From the NCBI RefSeq assembly GCF_902493135.1, contig NZ_CABUOD010000044.1:1-32089 (forward strand): 32,089 nt of DNA. The letters are read 5' to 3'. The position numbers and the translations under genes are program-made. Positions 1-7,994 of the stretch are shown here, piece by piece; within the stretch, counting starts at the first letter, position 1; each line of letters begins with the position of its first letter. A model generated the notes under the pieces. It searched no databases and was not told the DNA's origin. It was given only the letters and a program-made list of their open reading frames with translations. Source of the stretch: an uncultured Parabacteroides sp. GTDB lineage: Bacteria > Bacteroidota > Bacteroidia > Bacteroidales > Tannerellaceae.

Positions 1-49
1 AAATCTTTTTCCAGCCGTAATCAGAGAAGGGATTGATAAATTTGTCCAT
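1..49 (-). CDS. PD-(D/E)XK nuclease family (Rpn/PDDEXK_2-like) protein, 5' fragment running off the window
   Basis: Only the first 16 codons are present, starting at an ATG on the minus strand (bases 49-47) and leaving the window leftwards. They read MDKFINPFSDYGWKKI, identical to the N-terminus of the gene that starts at 31431 on the other strand, so the identification is borrowed from that longer copy. The 56 bp upstream of the start, including the -7 box, are also shared with it. Family knowledge: these nucleases, often labelled 'Rpn family recombination-promoting nuclease/putative transposase', occur in many dispersed copies in Bacteroidales genomes. Whether this copy is intact cannot be seen. 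Confidence 0.75.
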   Translation of the reverse strand, partial: MDKFINPFSDYGWKKI

Positions 50-105
50 AATTAAATGTTTTAGTTGAACTATTGATACTTCGCGGACAAATATAGGCAA
101 ATATT
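1..105. repeat. Left copy of a long terminal inverted repeat (matches 31375-31479)
   Basis: Bases 1-105 are the reverse complement of 31375-31479 with a single mismatch by my reading (base 66 here, a T where the other copy has C in this orientation). Similarity stops abruptly at base 106. The repeat holds the first codons of a nuclease gene plus its upstream region, and it continues beyond the window to the left, so its full length is unknown. Confidence 0.95.
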
Positions 106-634
106 ATGTATAGGAAAGGCAAAAACAAATTTATTTTCAAAATCGAATCATCAGTTTTACGGGTGCCAACGCCTAATGATCAATATTTTGTTGTGAACCC
201 CGTGAAACCGGTTTACGATCAGCCAAACTTATCGACATATCTCGCCTTTTTTTATCTTGCATTCACAGGGTTCACAGCAACATGCTGATCTTTAGAGTCT
301 CTCAAATAGTGTAATCCTAATTACATAAAATAACTAAGGGGTATTTAGAGGATATTTTAAGAAAAACTGAACGATTAAATAATTGGGATATACAAATCTT
401 GTTTTGTCGGCTTGCAAAATAAGAAGAGTAAAGCGATACTTCCATCTATGTCGTGTAGAAATCGATTTGGTTTATATATAATGTACGCACGTACATTGTT
501 TTTAATCTGTAGGGCAGGGAAGTCGTTCATCTATAAATATCAGAGTTCGTCTTGTAAATATGCGTTTTCGTACGAGATAGCTTATGTTGTTGATAAGAAA
601 GAATATAGAAAAGGAAAAAATATTAAGGAAAAGG
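106..634. other. AT-rich non-coding region between the nuclease gene and the surface-protein promoter
   Basis: I see no convincing gene here. Visible elements are an imperfect inverted repeat with 14-bp arms (193-206 and 263-276, one mismatch), a perfect 10-bp palindrome AAACCGGTTT at 205-214, and a near-palindrome with 8-bp arms, AATGTACG and CGTACATT, at 480-497. From about 543 onward the sequence is recognisably homologous to the invertible segment upstream of the second surface-protein gene: GAGTTCGT, 14 bases, TTTTCGTAC, then TTGATAAGAAAG, appear in the same order and spacing. Confidence 0.6.
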
Positions 635-672
635 ATTGTCGGTTTAAAAGTTATGCGTATTTTTGCCAAAAG
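635..672 (+). promoter_or_regulatory. Bacteroidetes-type promoter of the first surface-protein gene
   Basis: ATTG at 635-638, a 19-bp spacer, then TATTTTTG at 658-665. This fits the Bacteroidetes consensus TTTG-N19/20-TAnnTTTG, with a perfect -7 box. It reads towards the ATG at 773 and predicts a leader of about 100 nt. The same box pair, same spacing and similar spacer (TTTAAAA in both) occurs inverted upstream of the second paralog at 27618-27648, which supports it as real and as the ON-type configuration. Confidence 0.75.
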
Positions 673-712
673 AAATTCGTACGCAGTATTGATTGATTAT
701 AAAGTATTAGAA

Positions 713-775
713 GCGTACATGTTATTTGATTGAACTTATTACACTTTAGTATTAATATTAAATTATTGGATTATG
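713..775 (+). promoter_or_regulatory. Leader element shared by both surface-protein genes
   Basis: GCGTACAT at 713-720 and an ATTAATATTAAA stretch ending near 762, then GATTATGAACAAA at the start codon, are matched upstream of the second paralog (GCGTGTACAT at 27824-27833, the same ATTAATATTAAA and GATTATGAACAAA). Conservation of an untranslated leader between paralogs suggests a role in translation or mRNA stability of an abundant protein. No strong Shine-Dalgarno sequence is visible, which is normal for Bacteroidetes. Confidence 0.5.
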
Positions 776-3700
776 AACAAATTGTTTTCTACACTTTGTG
801 CCGGTCTTGTGCTGGCAACTGTAGGGACTACTTCTGCTTCTGCTGTTAAGTTGAAGGCAGATGGTGCTTACAACGAAAAGTTGTATCAAATTGCGGTTGG
901 GACGACAGGTGACTCTGTTGTTTATATGACTAATCGTACTGATGGCAACGACTCTTTGTATATTAAGAGTTTAACAGACCTTCCTGCAAATGAATTGTCA
1001 AACACATTGTGGTGTGTAGCTGTAACAAAGCCGGCTGCTCAAGGTCAATCTTACACTTTCGACTTTTTGAATAAGTCAACAGGCAAGAAATTAGCAGTGG
1101 ATGTTGAATCTGTGCTTCAATTGACTGCAAATGCTTCCTCTACAACTGGTCTTCCTGTTGGAACAGAAGTTGATGGTTGGGCTTTCTCTATGACAGCTGG
1201 TGATCAGGAAATTGAAGAAGGTATGCCATTGTATTCTTATATTCCGGGAGCTGCTGATTCTTTGGCAGTTTTGGCATATAAACCTACAACAAGTCCTGAT
1301 GCAAGAGTGGGCAGTTTGACTGATGGTCATATGACTGCTCTTACTTTTGCAGCAAATAATGCAGCAAAACCAAAAATGATTACTGATGGCTATATTTTTA
1401 CAATTCAGGCTCCGAAGCGCCTTTCTCTGGATGCAAAAGCATTGCATACACTGTTAGGTTCTCGTGACTCTGCTGCTATTAACTTAGATTTTTATAAGAA
1501 ACTTACCGGTGCTACTAAAGAAACTAAGGTAGACCCGACAAAAATTCTGAATAATATTTTTGCTCAGGATTTGGTAGCAAGAGATAGCATTAGTAGTGGG
1601 GCACTTAGAGGTGTGTTCTTGATGAAGGCTGATAAAAGTGCTTATGTTCGTGTAGATACATCTTATCAGAATGCAAGTGGTACTGGATTCCTGAAACTTA
1701 CGGATACCACAAGTGTTGCTTCCTTTGAAGCCTCTCAGGCTGCAGGTAAAGTTGGTAATTATCTGTTCCATTTTACTTATGCACCGGAAGGAGATAGTTT
1801 GTTTATCAAAGTAGATTCTGCAACATATAAGTTGGTGGGAGAAACTGCATTTGATCATACAACTGCTAATGCAGACTCAACTTACATTATTCTGCAGGAT
1901 TTGGAAGCTGATAAAACTTGGGCTTTAACAGCAGGTTGGGATACTATCCGTACGCGTATTGGTTTAGGTTTTGGTACCTGTGGTGAAGCAGTAGTTTCAA
2001 ACCGCGTATCTGTTGAAAATAACGGTTTGTATACTATTAAAGATAAAGCAACAGGTAAGTACTTCGCTTATCCTTTGTATGGAAATGGTGCACAGCCTTT
2101 ATGGGTTGAATTTGATGAAGAATCTCAGCTTGCCGAACATATGCCGGCTTATCAGTGGATTATTCAGAAGTCATATACTACAGGCGACTTAGCTAAAACT
2201 TCACGTTTCACTATTGAAAACCGTGAATATAATGATAATGGTACCATTTCTATTCAGTTGTATAAGGATGCAGATGGTAAGATTTATGCTAATAGCACAG
2301 GCTTTGAAGGTACAGACTTGGAAATTGTAGAAATCGATAAGGAAACATATCCGGAAGCATACAATGATCCTTATTTAGGATACAAATATTTGGATAAGGC
2401 AGTTATTCAGTATAATGTAAATAAATATAAATTCAAATATTTCCATCCGTATGCTTTGGATGATAATGCTCGTTACCTGTCTGTAGGTGAAAAAACAGAC
2501 TCTTTGTTATATGCTAAGAGCTATAAAGCTGGTGCAAGCGCATTTGAATTGAAATCTTCTGGTGTAGCACGTAACTATGGTGTTACTGTTGGAACTGCAA
2601 ATACAGATCCTTATAAGAAAATCGGTATTGTTCAGTTGAAGAGAGCTGCTTATTCTATTGCACAGGGTACTGCTGTAATGGATTCTATCACTAACAAGAA
2701 ATATGCAATGGCTAATGGAGTTGCTGTAGCTGATAGCTTCTATTTCAAAGAAAACAACCATTATGATGGTGCTGACTATTTTGCAATTTTGAAGGCAGTA
2801 GAGAATGGCGGCAAAGTTGTTCCTATGTATTCTAAAGCAGGTGTTTCTGATGATAACACTAATTCACCGGTAGGTGTACAGGAATTGACTACAGAAAGAA
2901 CTTCTGCATTTGCAATCAGTCTGGATGATACTCCTCTTTACCGTCGTTTCAACAACGCTAATATCGACGAAGTTGAAACAGGTGTTGATAGCTTGATCTT
3001 CTTCGAAAGATATCGTAAAGAATATCTGATGGATGAAACAAACAAAAACTTCTTGAATCAGACAGTTGATTATCTGGGCATCTGGAGCAAGGATAAAGCT
3101 GATGGTAAACTTGCATTTGTAGTCGATACAGCTTGGGTTGTCCGTGGTATTGGTAATGGTATCAAACCGCAGTATTTGATCTCTGTAAATCGTGGTGATT
3201 TCGGTGGTAAAGTTGCTGAACCTTGTCATGAAACAACTGGCCATATTACTGCTGATGGTAAACCGACAAACGATCCGTATGCTTGTAAACATGCTCATGC
3301 TGCAATTCCTGCATTCGATAGAGGTAAATATCTGGTAAGCTTCGCAGACTCTGTTGCAAAATATGGTAAGGGTGCAGAAGAAGCTCTTCCGTATCTGGAT
3401 GCTGACAAAGCTTATACTCGTGTTGGTTTCGTAGAAGCAATCAAGAAAGGCGATAGCTTGTATGTATTGCCCGCTCAGTACAAAGCTCTTGCAAACGATG
3501 CAATTGATTTCGCTGTTCTGGAAAAAGAAAATGAAGCATTGGTTAAAGCTGGTAAGTTGCCGTTCATTATCGCATTGAATAACGATAACCATAAGAATGT
3601 AACTTGGTCATTCCGTTATGTATATCCTGATAAGGCTGCTGAAGCAACTGAAGAAGGTGTTGATAATTCATTCTTGATTGAATCTATGAATTACGATGGT

Positions 3701-4081
3701 AAGGAAATTGCTCCTGATACAGCTGCTTGGTTGAAGAACCAGAACGGTTGTCTGGTATTGACAAATGATAAATCAACATTTGCAAATGCTATCACAGGTG
3801 GTGACCCTGCATTGAGATTCAATATCGACCGTAAGGGTGCTGATGATAGCTATGCAACAGACAACGAAGCAATCGCAACATCTGAAGTAGCCGTTATCGC
3901 TCAGGAAGGTGCTGTAAGAATTGCTAACGCTGAAGGCAAGAAAGTTGTTATCACTAACATCTTGGGCCAGACAGTTGCTAACACAGTTATCACTTCAAGC
4001 GACGCTGTAATCGCTGCTCCTCAGGGTGTAGTTGTTGTAGCTGTTGAAGGCGAAGAAGCTGTAAAAGCTATCGTTAAATAA
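773..4081 (+). CDS. Large secreted S-layer-like surface protein with DUF6383-type C-terminal domain (paralog 1)
   Basis: A 1102-residue protein with a classical signal peptide (MNKLFSTLC..., probable cleavage after Ala24). The body is beta-rich and repetitive in style, with many 'GDSLYV'-like and 'K.Y.RVGF' segments and no enzyme motif that I recognise. A Cys/His cluster lies at C818, H819, C838, H840, H842. The last ~50 residues contain KKVVITNILGQTV and end VKAIVK, resembling the pattern of type IX secretion C-terminal sorting domains and, from memory, the Parabacteroides family DUF6383. It is a full-length homologue of the protein at 27890-31075; 43 of the last 47 residues are identical. 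The gene has its own promoter (635-665) in the forward orientation and a terminator behind it, so it is monocistronic and predicted to be expressed. An S-layer or abundant surface glycoprotein role is inferred; the exact function is unknown. Confidence 0.8.
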   Translation: MNKLFSTLCAGLVLATVGTTSASAVKLKADGAYNEKLYQIAVGTTGDSVVYMTNRTDGNDSLYIKSLTDLPANELSNTLWCVAVTKPAAQGQSYTFDFLNKSTGKKLAVDVESVLQLTANASSTTGLPVGTEVDGWAFSMTAGDQEIEEGMPLYSYIPGAADSLAVLAYKPTTSPDARVGSLTDGHMTALTFAANNAAKPKMITDGYIFTIQAPKRLSLDAKALHTLLGSRDSAAINLDFYKKLTGATKETKVDPTKILNNIFAQDLVARDSISSGALRGVFLMKADKSAYVRVDTSYQNASGTGFLKLTDTTSVASFEASQAAGKVGNYLFHFTYAPEGDSLFIKVDSATYKLVGETAFDHTTANADSTYIILQDLEADKTWALTAGWDTIRTRIGLGFGTCGEAVVSNRVSVENNGLYTIKDKATGKYFAYPLYGNGAQPLWVEFDEESQLAEHMPAYQWIIQKSYTTGDLAKTSRFTIENREYNDNGTISIQLYKDADGKIYANSTGFEGTDLEIVEIDKETYPEAYNDPYLGYKYLDKAVIQYNVNKYKFKYFHPYALDDNARYLSVGEKTDSLLYAKSYKAGASAFELKSSGVARNYGVTVGTANTDPYKKIGIVQLKRAAYSIAQGTAVMDSITNKKYAMANGVAVADSFYFKENNHYDGADYFAILKAVENGGKVVPMYSKAGVSDDNTNSPVGVQELTTERTSAFAISLDDTPLYRRFNNANIDEVETGVDSLIFFERYRKEYLMDETNKNFLNQTVDYLGIWSKDKADGKLAFVVDTAWVVRGIGNGIKPQYLISVNRGDFGGKVAEPCHETTGHITADGKPTNDPYACKHAHAAIPAFDRGKYLVSFADSVAKYGKGAEEALPYLDADKAYTRVGFVEAIKKGDSLYVLPAQYKALANDAIDFAVLEKENEALVKAGKLPFIIALNNDNHKNVTWSFRYVYPDKAAEATEEGVDNSFLIESMNYDGKEIAPDTAAWLKNQNGCLVLTNDKSTFANAITGGDPALRFNIDRKGADDSYATDNEAIATSEVAVIAQEGAVRIANAEGKKVVITNILGQTVANTVITSSDAVIAAPQGVVVVAVEGEEAVKAIVK

Positions 4082-4109
4082 TTCGATGCATTTATAATTA
4101 AATAAATCA

Positions 4110-4185
4110 ACTGCTCCTCTTCTCGTGAGAAAAGAGGGCAGAAAACAAACAAGCCTTTCCGGTAGAAATATCGGAGAGGCTTTTT
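4110..4185 (+). terminator. Rho-independent terminator after the first surface-protein gene
   Basis: An 11-bp stem (4151-4161 with 4172-4182, one G-U pair) closes a 10-nt loop and runs into TTTTT at 4181-4185. A weaker bulged stem at about 4110-4141 precedes it. It separates the surface-protein gene from the dcw operon. Confidence 0.8.
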
Positions 4186-4495
4186 GTGCATATATGTGAG
4201 GGGAAGGATGGGGGGATTTGAAGAAGAATCGGGGCGGTTTATCTTCGGGAGAATGCGATATTTGAAAACGATCCTGCACAATCGTCCAAATACACGATTC
4301 TGACAGGGGTTAAGACCGCCATAATATAACTAATTTTCCGACCTGTTGAAAACTTTTTATTACTTTTCTCTTATATTTCTTGGCGGTTAAATTAGGAAAT
4401 GTGTACTTTTACCATCCGATAGGGGGATGTGTGTGCTAATCAACCAACTACAGGCCCTTATTTTAAGGAAAAGTTTAACATGAAGTAGCGAAGAA
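4186..4495 (+). promoter_or_regulatory. Spacer before the dcw cluster with a candidate promoter; no mraZ
   Basis: The best promoter candidate is TTGG at 4380-4383, 20 bases, then TACTTTTA at 4404-4411, one base off the -7 consensus. The leader would be about 75 nt. A three-codon ATG-AAG-TAG sits at 4480-4488, just before the rsmH start. No reading frame resembling MraZ, which often precedes rsmH, is present in this spacer. Confidence 0.4.
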
Positions 4496-5437
4496 ATGGA
4501 AGAAAAAGAAGTCTGTTATCATGTACCGGTAATGCTTCATGAGAGTTTGGAAGGACTGGACATTCAACCTTCCGGGGTGTATGTCGATGTCACCTTCGGC
4601 GGAGGAGGACATTCGCGTGAAATCTTGAGCCGGCTGGATAACGAAGGAGAACTGTATGGCTTTGACCAGGATGCCGATGCTGAGAAAAACATTCCGGCAG
4701 ATTCTCGCTTTGTATTTGTCCGCAGTAATTTTCGTTACTTATATAACTTCATGCGCTATCATGGTGTAGCGGGCGAGGTGGATGGGCTGTTGGCAGACTT
4801 AGGCGTTTCTTCCCATCATTTTGATGATAAGGATCGCGGGTTTTCTTTCCGTTTCGACGGGGCGTTGGATATGAGAATGAATACCCGGGCAGGACAAACT
4901 GCTGCGGATATCGTCAACACCTATACGGAAGAACAGCTGGCCGACCTGTTCTATCTTTACGGCGAATTGAAGGTGGCACGCAAACTGGCTTCCGTGTTGG
5001 TGCGTAGCCGGGAAACAAAGAAGATAGAGACGATCGCCGACTTTCTGGAAGTGATAAAGCCCTTTACGGGAAAAGACAAGGAGAAGAAATTCCTGGCCCA
5101 GGTATTTCAGGCATTGCGCATCGAGGTGAATGATGAGATGCGTGCCTTGCGCGAGATGTTGCAACAAACGCTGCAAGTGCTGAAACCCGGTGGTCGTCTG
5201 GTTGTCATCACCTACCATTCCTTGGAAGACCGCTTGGTGAAGAACTTCCTCAAGACAGGAAACTTTGAAGGGAAGACGGAGCAGGACTTTTTTGGGAATA
5301 TCAAATCCCCGTTTCGTCTGGTGAACAATAAGGTGATTGTCCCGTCGGACGAGGAGATCGAACGGAATCCCCGTTCCCGGAGTGCAAAATTAAGAATTGC
5401 GGAATTGAATAATGGACAATTGACAATTGACGATTGA
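4496..5437 (+). CDS. rsmH: 16S rRNA (cytosine(1402)-N4)-methyltransferase
   Basis: Transfers a methyl group from S-adenosylmethionine to N4 of C1402 in 16S rRNA (formerly MraW). The 313-residue length is normal for the family. The N-terminus shows the family start H-V-P-V-M-L-H-E (residues 9-16) and the SAM-binding motif VDVTFGGGGHS (30-40). Further family signatures are visible at 'ADLGVSSHHFD', 'GFSF...LDMRM' and 'YHSLEDR.VK'. The start at 4496 places the conserved motifs at the usual distance. It is the first gene of the dcw cluster. The last codons (NGQLTIDD) are encoded by a 7-bp tandem repeat that continues through the stop codon to the next start, so the C-terminal tail is probably not a conserved part of the enzyme. 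Confidence 0.97.
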   Translation: MEEKEVCYHVPVMLHESLEGLDIQPSGVYVDVTFGGGGHSREILSRLDNEGELYGFDQDADAEKNIPADSRFVFVRSNFRYLYNFMRYHGVAGEVDGLLADLGVSSHHFDDKDRGFSFRFDGALDMRMNTRAGQTAADIVNTYTEEQLADLFYLYGELKVARKLASVLVRSRETKKIETIADFLEVIKPFTGKDKEKKFLAQVFQALRIEVNDEMRALREMLQQTLQVLKPGGRLVVITYHSLEDRLVKNFLKTGNFEGKTEQDFFGNIKSPFRLVNNKVIVPSDEEIERNPRSRSAKLRIAELNNGQLTIDD

Positions 5438-5442
5438 CAATT
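5415..5442 (+). repeat. Four tandem heptamers (GACAATT) across the rsmH stop codon
   Basis: Units at 5415-5421, 5422-5428, 5429-5435 (GACGATT) and 5436-5442 lead directly to the ATG of ftsL at 5443. The rsmH stop codon (5435-5437) lies within the array. A gain or loss of one unit would change the rsmH tail and the spacing to ftsL. Confidence 0.85.
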
Positions 5443-5793
5443 ATGGCAGTGGAAACGAAACAGAAGAAAAAGAAGAAGGAGAATCGTTTTTCTTTTCTGT
5501 ATATATTGGGTGGTGGAATCCTGAAGGAGGATTTCATTGTCAGGCATACGAAGATGATCGTGCTTGTTGTCATGCTGATATTCATATTTATCGGTAACCG
5601 ATATGTCTGTATGCAGCGATTGCGTGAAATCGACCGCCTGCAACAGCAATTGCGCGATGTGCGGTTCGAGGCACTGTCCATTTCTTCGGAACTGACAGGC
5701 AACAGCCGTCAGTCGCAGATCGAACTGCTGATAGAAGAACAGGGTATAGAATTGGAAGCGGCAAAGAACCCGCCGTATGAATTGTATAAGTAG
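5443..5793 (+). CDS. ftsL: FtsL-like cell division protein
   Basis: A small bitopic membrane protein of 116 residues with a Lys-rich cytoplasmic N-terminus (residues 6-13), one transmembrane segment (about 38-54, MIVLVVMLIFIFIG) and a coiled-coil-like periplasmic part beginning RLREIDRLQQQLRDV. Position between rsmH and the PBP gene and this topology match the FtsL-like protein of Bacteroidetes. It would join FtsQ in recruiting the FtsW-FtsI synthase. I chose the ATG at 5443; an upstream in-frame TTG at 5434 overlaps rsmH but lies in the heptamer repeat and is unlikely. It is followed after 2 bp by ftsI, implying translational coupling. Sequence conservation in FtsL is low, so the name depends on context as much as on sequence. 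Confidence 0.85.
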   Translation: MAVETKQKKKKKENRFSFLYILGGGILKEDFIVRHTKMIVLVVMLIFIFIGNRYVCMQRLREIDRLQQQLRDVRFEALSISSELTGNSRQSQIELLIEEQGIELEAAKNPPYELYK

Positions 5794-5795
5794 AG

Positions 5796-7991
5796 ATGGC
5801 TGAAGAGATCGAATCAAAAGAACAAGCTCCTAAGAGTAACCGGATTTTATTCTGTTACTTCTTTATCGTGCTGTTGCTCGGATTGGTGGCAATAGGCATC
5901 TTGGTGCGTGCCTGCGATACGGCTTTTGTGGAAAGGGAGACCTGGATGAAGGTGACCGAGAGCCAGAAGCGTCCGAACCGCCTGATCTATCCCAGCCGTG
6001 GGAATATCTATTCTTCCGACGGCAAGCTGATGGCGACCAGTGTGCCTTGCTTTTATCTGTATATCGATTTCAACGCAGACTGTTATACCCATCCGACCAA
6101 GAAGTGGAACAGTCTGGATACGCTTCTGAAAAGTAGACATAACGGGATCGATTCCCTTTCTTTTTACCTTTCCCGCAAATTGAAAGACAGGACACCTGCC
6201 GGATATAAGAATTACCTGCTGAATGGATTGAAGAAGAAAAGCCGCCAGTTCCCCGTTTGCAGCGGTAAAGTTTCCTATTCCGACTTGAAGGAAATAAAGA
6301 AATTCCCGTTCTTCCGTTTGGGGAGGTTCAAGAGCGGCTTCTACACGCGTGAAATGGTGGAACGGCAGAAGCCGTTCGGAACATTGGCTTCCCGTACGAT
6401 CGGCGACACGTTCCGCGATATCGACCCGAAGACCGGGCTGACCAAGGGAAAGAACGGCCTGGAATTACAATACGATACTTTGCTTCACGGTGTAGCCGGC
6501 CTGAATTCCGTACGCCGTCTCGGTGGAGGATGGACGAATGTCGTAGAGATCGATCCGGTGGAGGGAATGGATATCCGCACGACGATCGACATCAATATCC
6601 AGGACATTGCCGAGAAGTCGTTGCTCGACATGCTGAAAAAGATCGATGCCGCATCGGGTACGGCTGTCGTTATGGAAGTCGCGACTGGCGAGGTGAAAGC
6701 CATTACCAACATGGGACGTATCCGTGAAGGCGTTTACGGCGAGGATACGAACCATGCCGTGGCGGACGAAACGGAACCCGGCTCGACCTTCAAAGTCGCT
6801 TCCATCATGGTGGCGCTTGAAGACGGTGTCTGCCAACCCGGCGATACGGTCGATGTCGGCAACGGTATCTATATGTATAAAGGGGCCCGTATGACGGACC
6901 ATAATAATAATAAAGGCGGTTACGGCCGTATCTCGGTGGAACAGGCTATTTGGTATTCTTCCAATATCGGGGTTGCCAAGACGATCCTGAAAGGGTATGA
7001 AAAGAATCCGACTAAATATGTGGAAGGGCTGTACCGTCTTGGCCTGAACGAAGACCTGCATCTGGAAATCCCCGGAGCCGGCCGTGCCAAAATCCGCCGG
7101 CCGGACGACACCGTGCGCTACTGGTCGAAGACGGCTCTGCCGTGGATGTCTTTCGGGTATGAGACCCAGATCCCGCCGATCTATACGCTTGCTTTCTATA
7201 ATGCGATTGCCAACAACGGCAAGATGGTGCGTCCGATCTTTACGAAGGAAATCATGCACAACGGCAAGACCGTGCAGAGCTTCTCTACCGAGGTGGTCCG
7301 GGAATCCATTTGTTCGGAACGTACGCTGGATATGATAAAGGATATGTTGCTGGGCGTAGTGGAGAAAGGAACCGGCAAAGCCGTCCATTCCGACTTTGTC
7401 CGTATTGCCGGTAAGACCGGTACGGCCCAGATCGCTTCGGGAGGTGTCTACCGCCAGGCAGGCCACCAGGTTGCCTTTTGCGGCTATTTCCCTGCCGACG
7501 AACCGAAATATTCCTGCATCGTCGTGATCCGCCAGCCGCGCAACGGCTATCCTTCGGGGGGTACGATGTCAGGCGGCGTAGTGAAGGCGATAGCCGAGAA
7601 GGTATATGCCAGCCACATGTCTTTCGATATCCGCGATATGGAGAAAGACTCGCTGGCCGTAACGTTGCCGCAGCCGAAAGCCGGTGAACGGGGGGCGCTG
7701 GAATATGTTTTGAACAAACTCGATATAGAGGCCGATAACGACAGCATCGAAACCGGATGGGTGACGGCTAAGCGTGAAGACGGCAGGGAAGATGTGAAAC
7801 TGAAAGATATCCCTATCCGCGAAGGATGCGTGCCGAATGTGGTCGGCATGGGAGCGAAAGACGCCGTTTATCTGTTGGAAAGCGCCGGATTGCAGGCTTC
7901 GTTGAACGGCAGGGGGCGTGTCTCTTCTCAATCCATATCTCCCGGTTCACGGGTTTCGAAAGGACAAACCGTTTCATTAACATTAAAATAG
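5796..7991 (+). CDS. ftsI: Division-specific peptidoglycan transpeptidase (penicillin-binding protein) with PASTA domain
   Basis: A 731-residue class B penicillin-binding protein that cross-links septal peptidoglycan, working with FtsW. There is an N-terminal membrane anchor (about residues 16-39), a dimerisation/pedestal region, then the transpeptidase domain with all three active-site motifs: S330-T-F-K333 (nucleophile Ser330), S388-S-N390 and K540-T-G542. The C-terminus (about 675-731, 'VPNVVGMGAKDAVYLLESAGL') is a single PASTA domain, common in Bacteroidetes FtsI but absent from the E. coli protein. The ATG follows the ftsL stop by 2 bp and murE begins 3 bp after its stop, so it is inside one transcription unit. 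No essential residue appears to be missing. Confidence 0.96.
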   Translation: MAEEIESKEQAPKSNRILFCYFFIVLLLGLVAIGILVRACDTAFVERETWMKVTESQKRPNRLIYPSRGNIYSSDGKLMATSVPCFYLYIDFNADCYTHPTKKWNSLDTLLKSRHNGIDSLSFYLSRKLKDRTPAGYKNYLLNGLKKKSRQFPVCSGKVSYSDLKEIKKFPFFRLGRFKSGFYTREMVERQKPFGTLASRTIGDTFRDIDPKTGLTKGKNGLELQYDTLLHGVAGLNSVRRLGGGWTNVVEIDPVEGMDIRTTIDINIQDIAEKSLLDMLKKIDAASGTAVVMEVATGEVKAITNMGRIREGVYGEDTNHAVADETEPGSTFKVASIMVALEDGVCQPGDTVDVGNGIYMYKGARMTDHNNNKGGYGRISVEQAIWYSSNIGVAKTILKGYEKNPTKYVEGLYRLGLNEDLHLEIPGAGRAKIRRPDDTVRYWSKTALPWMSFGYETQIPPIYTLAFYNAIANNGKMVRPIFTKEIMHNGKTVQSFSTEVVRESICSERTLDMIKDMLLGVVEKGTGKAVHSDFVRIAGKTGTAQIASGGVYRQAGHQVAFCGYFPADEPKYSCIVVIRQPRNGYPSGGTMSGGVVKAIAEKVYASHMSFDIRDMEKDSLAVTLPQPKAGERGALEYVLNKLDIEADNDSIETGWVTAKREDGREDVKLKDIPIREGCVPNVVGMGAKDAVYLLESAGLQASLNGRGRVSSQSISPGSRVSKGQTVSLTLK

Positions 7992-7994
7992 GCT

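Noticed and set aside
193..276. Second invertible segment bounded by GTGAACCCCGTGAA / TTCACAGGGTTCAC
   Set aside because: Arms are short and imperfect, only 56 bp lie between, and no promoter is inside; noted only as an inverted repeat.
106..288. 60-codon forward reading frame beginning at 106
   Set aside because: It starts exactly where the nuclease duplication ends, has no promoter or family resemblance, and covers the inverted repeat at 193-276. Judged chance.
412..696. 94-codon forward reading frame
   Set aside because: It overlaps the promoter of the first surface-protein gene, and the homologous promoter region of the second paralog does not preserve it.
481..720. Invertible promoter for the first surface gene between ATGTACGC and GCGTACAT
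   Set aside because: Only 8 bp match, far weaker than the 29-bp perfect repeat at the second gene; not enough to claim a switch.
6465..7466. Long minus-strand open frame inside ftsI
   Set aside because: A shadow of a conserved gene; the translation has no recognisable domain.
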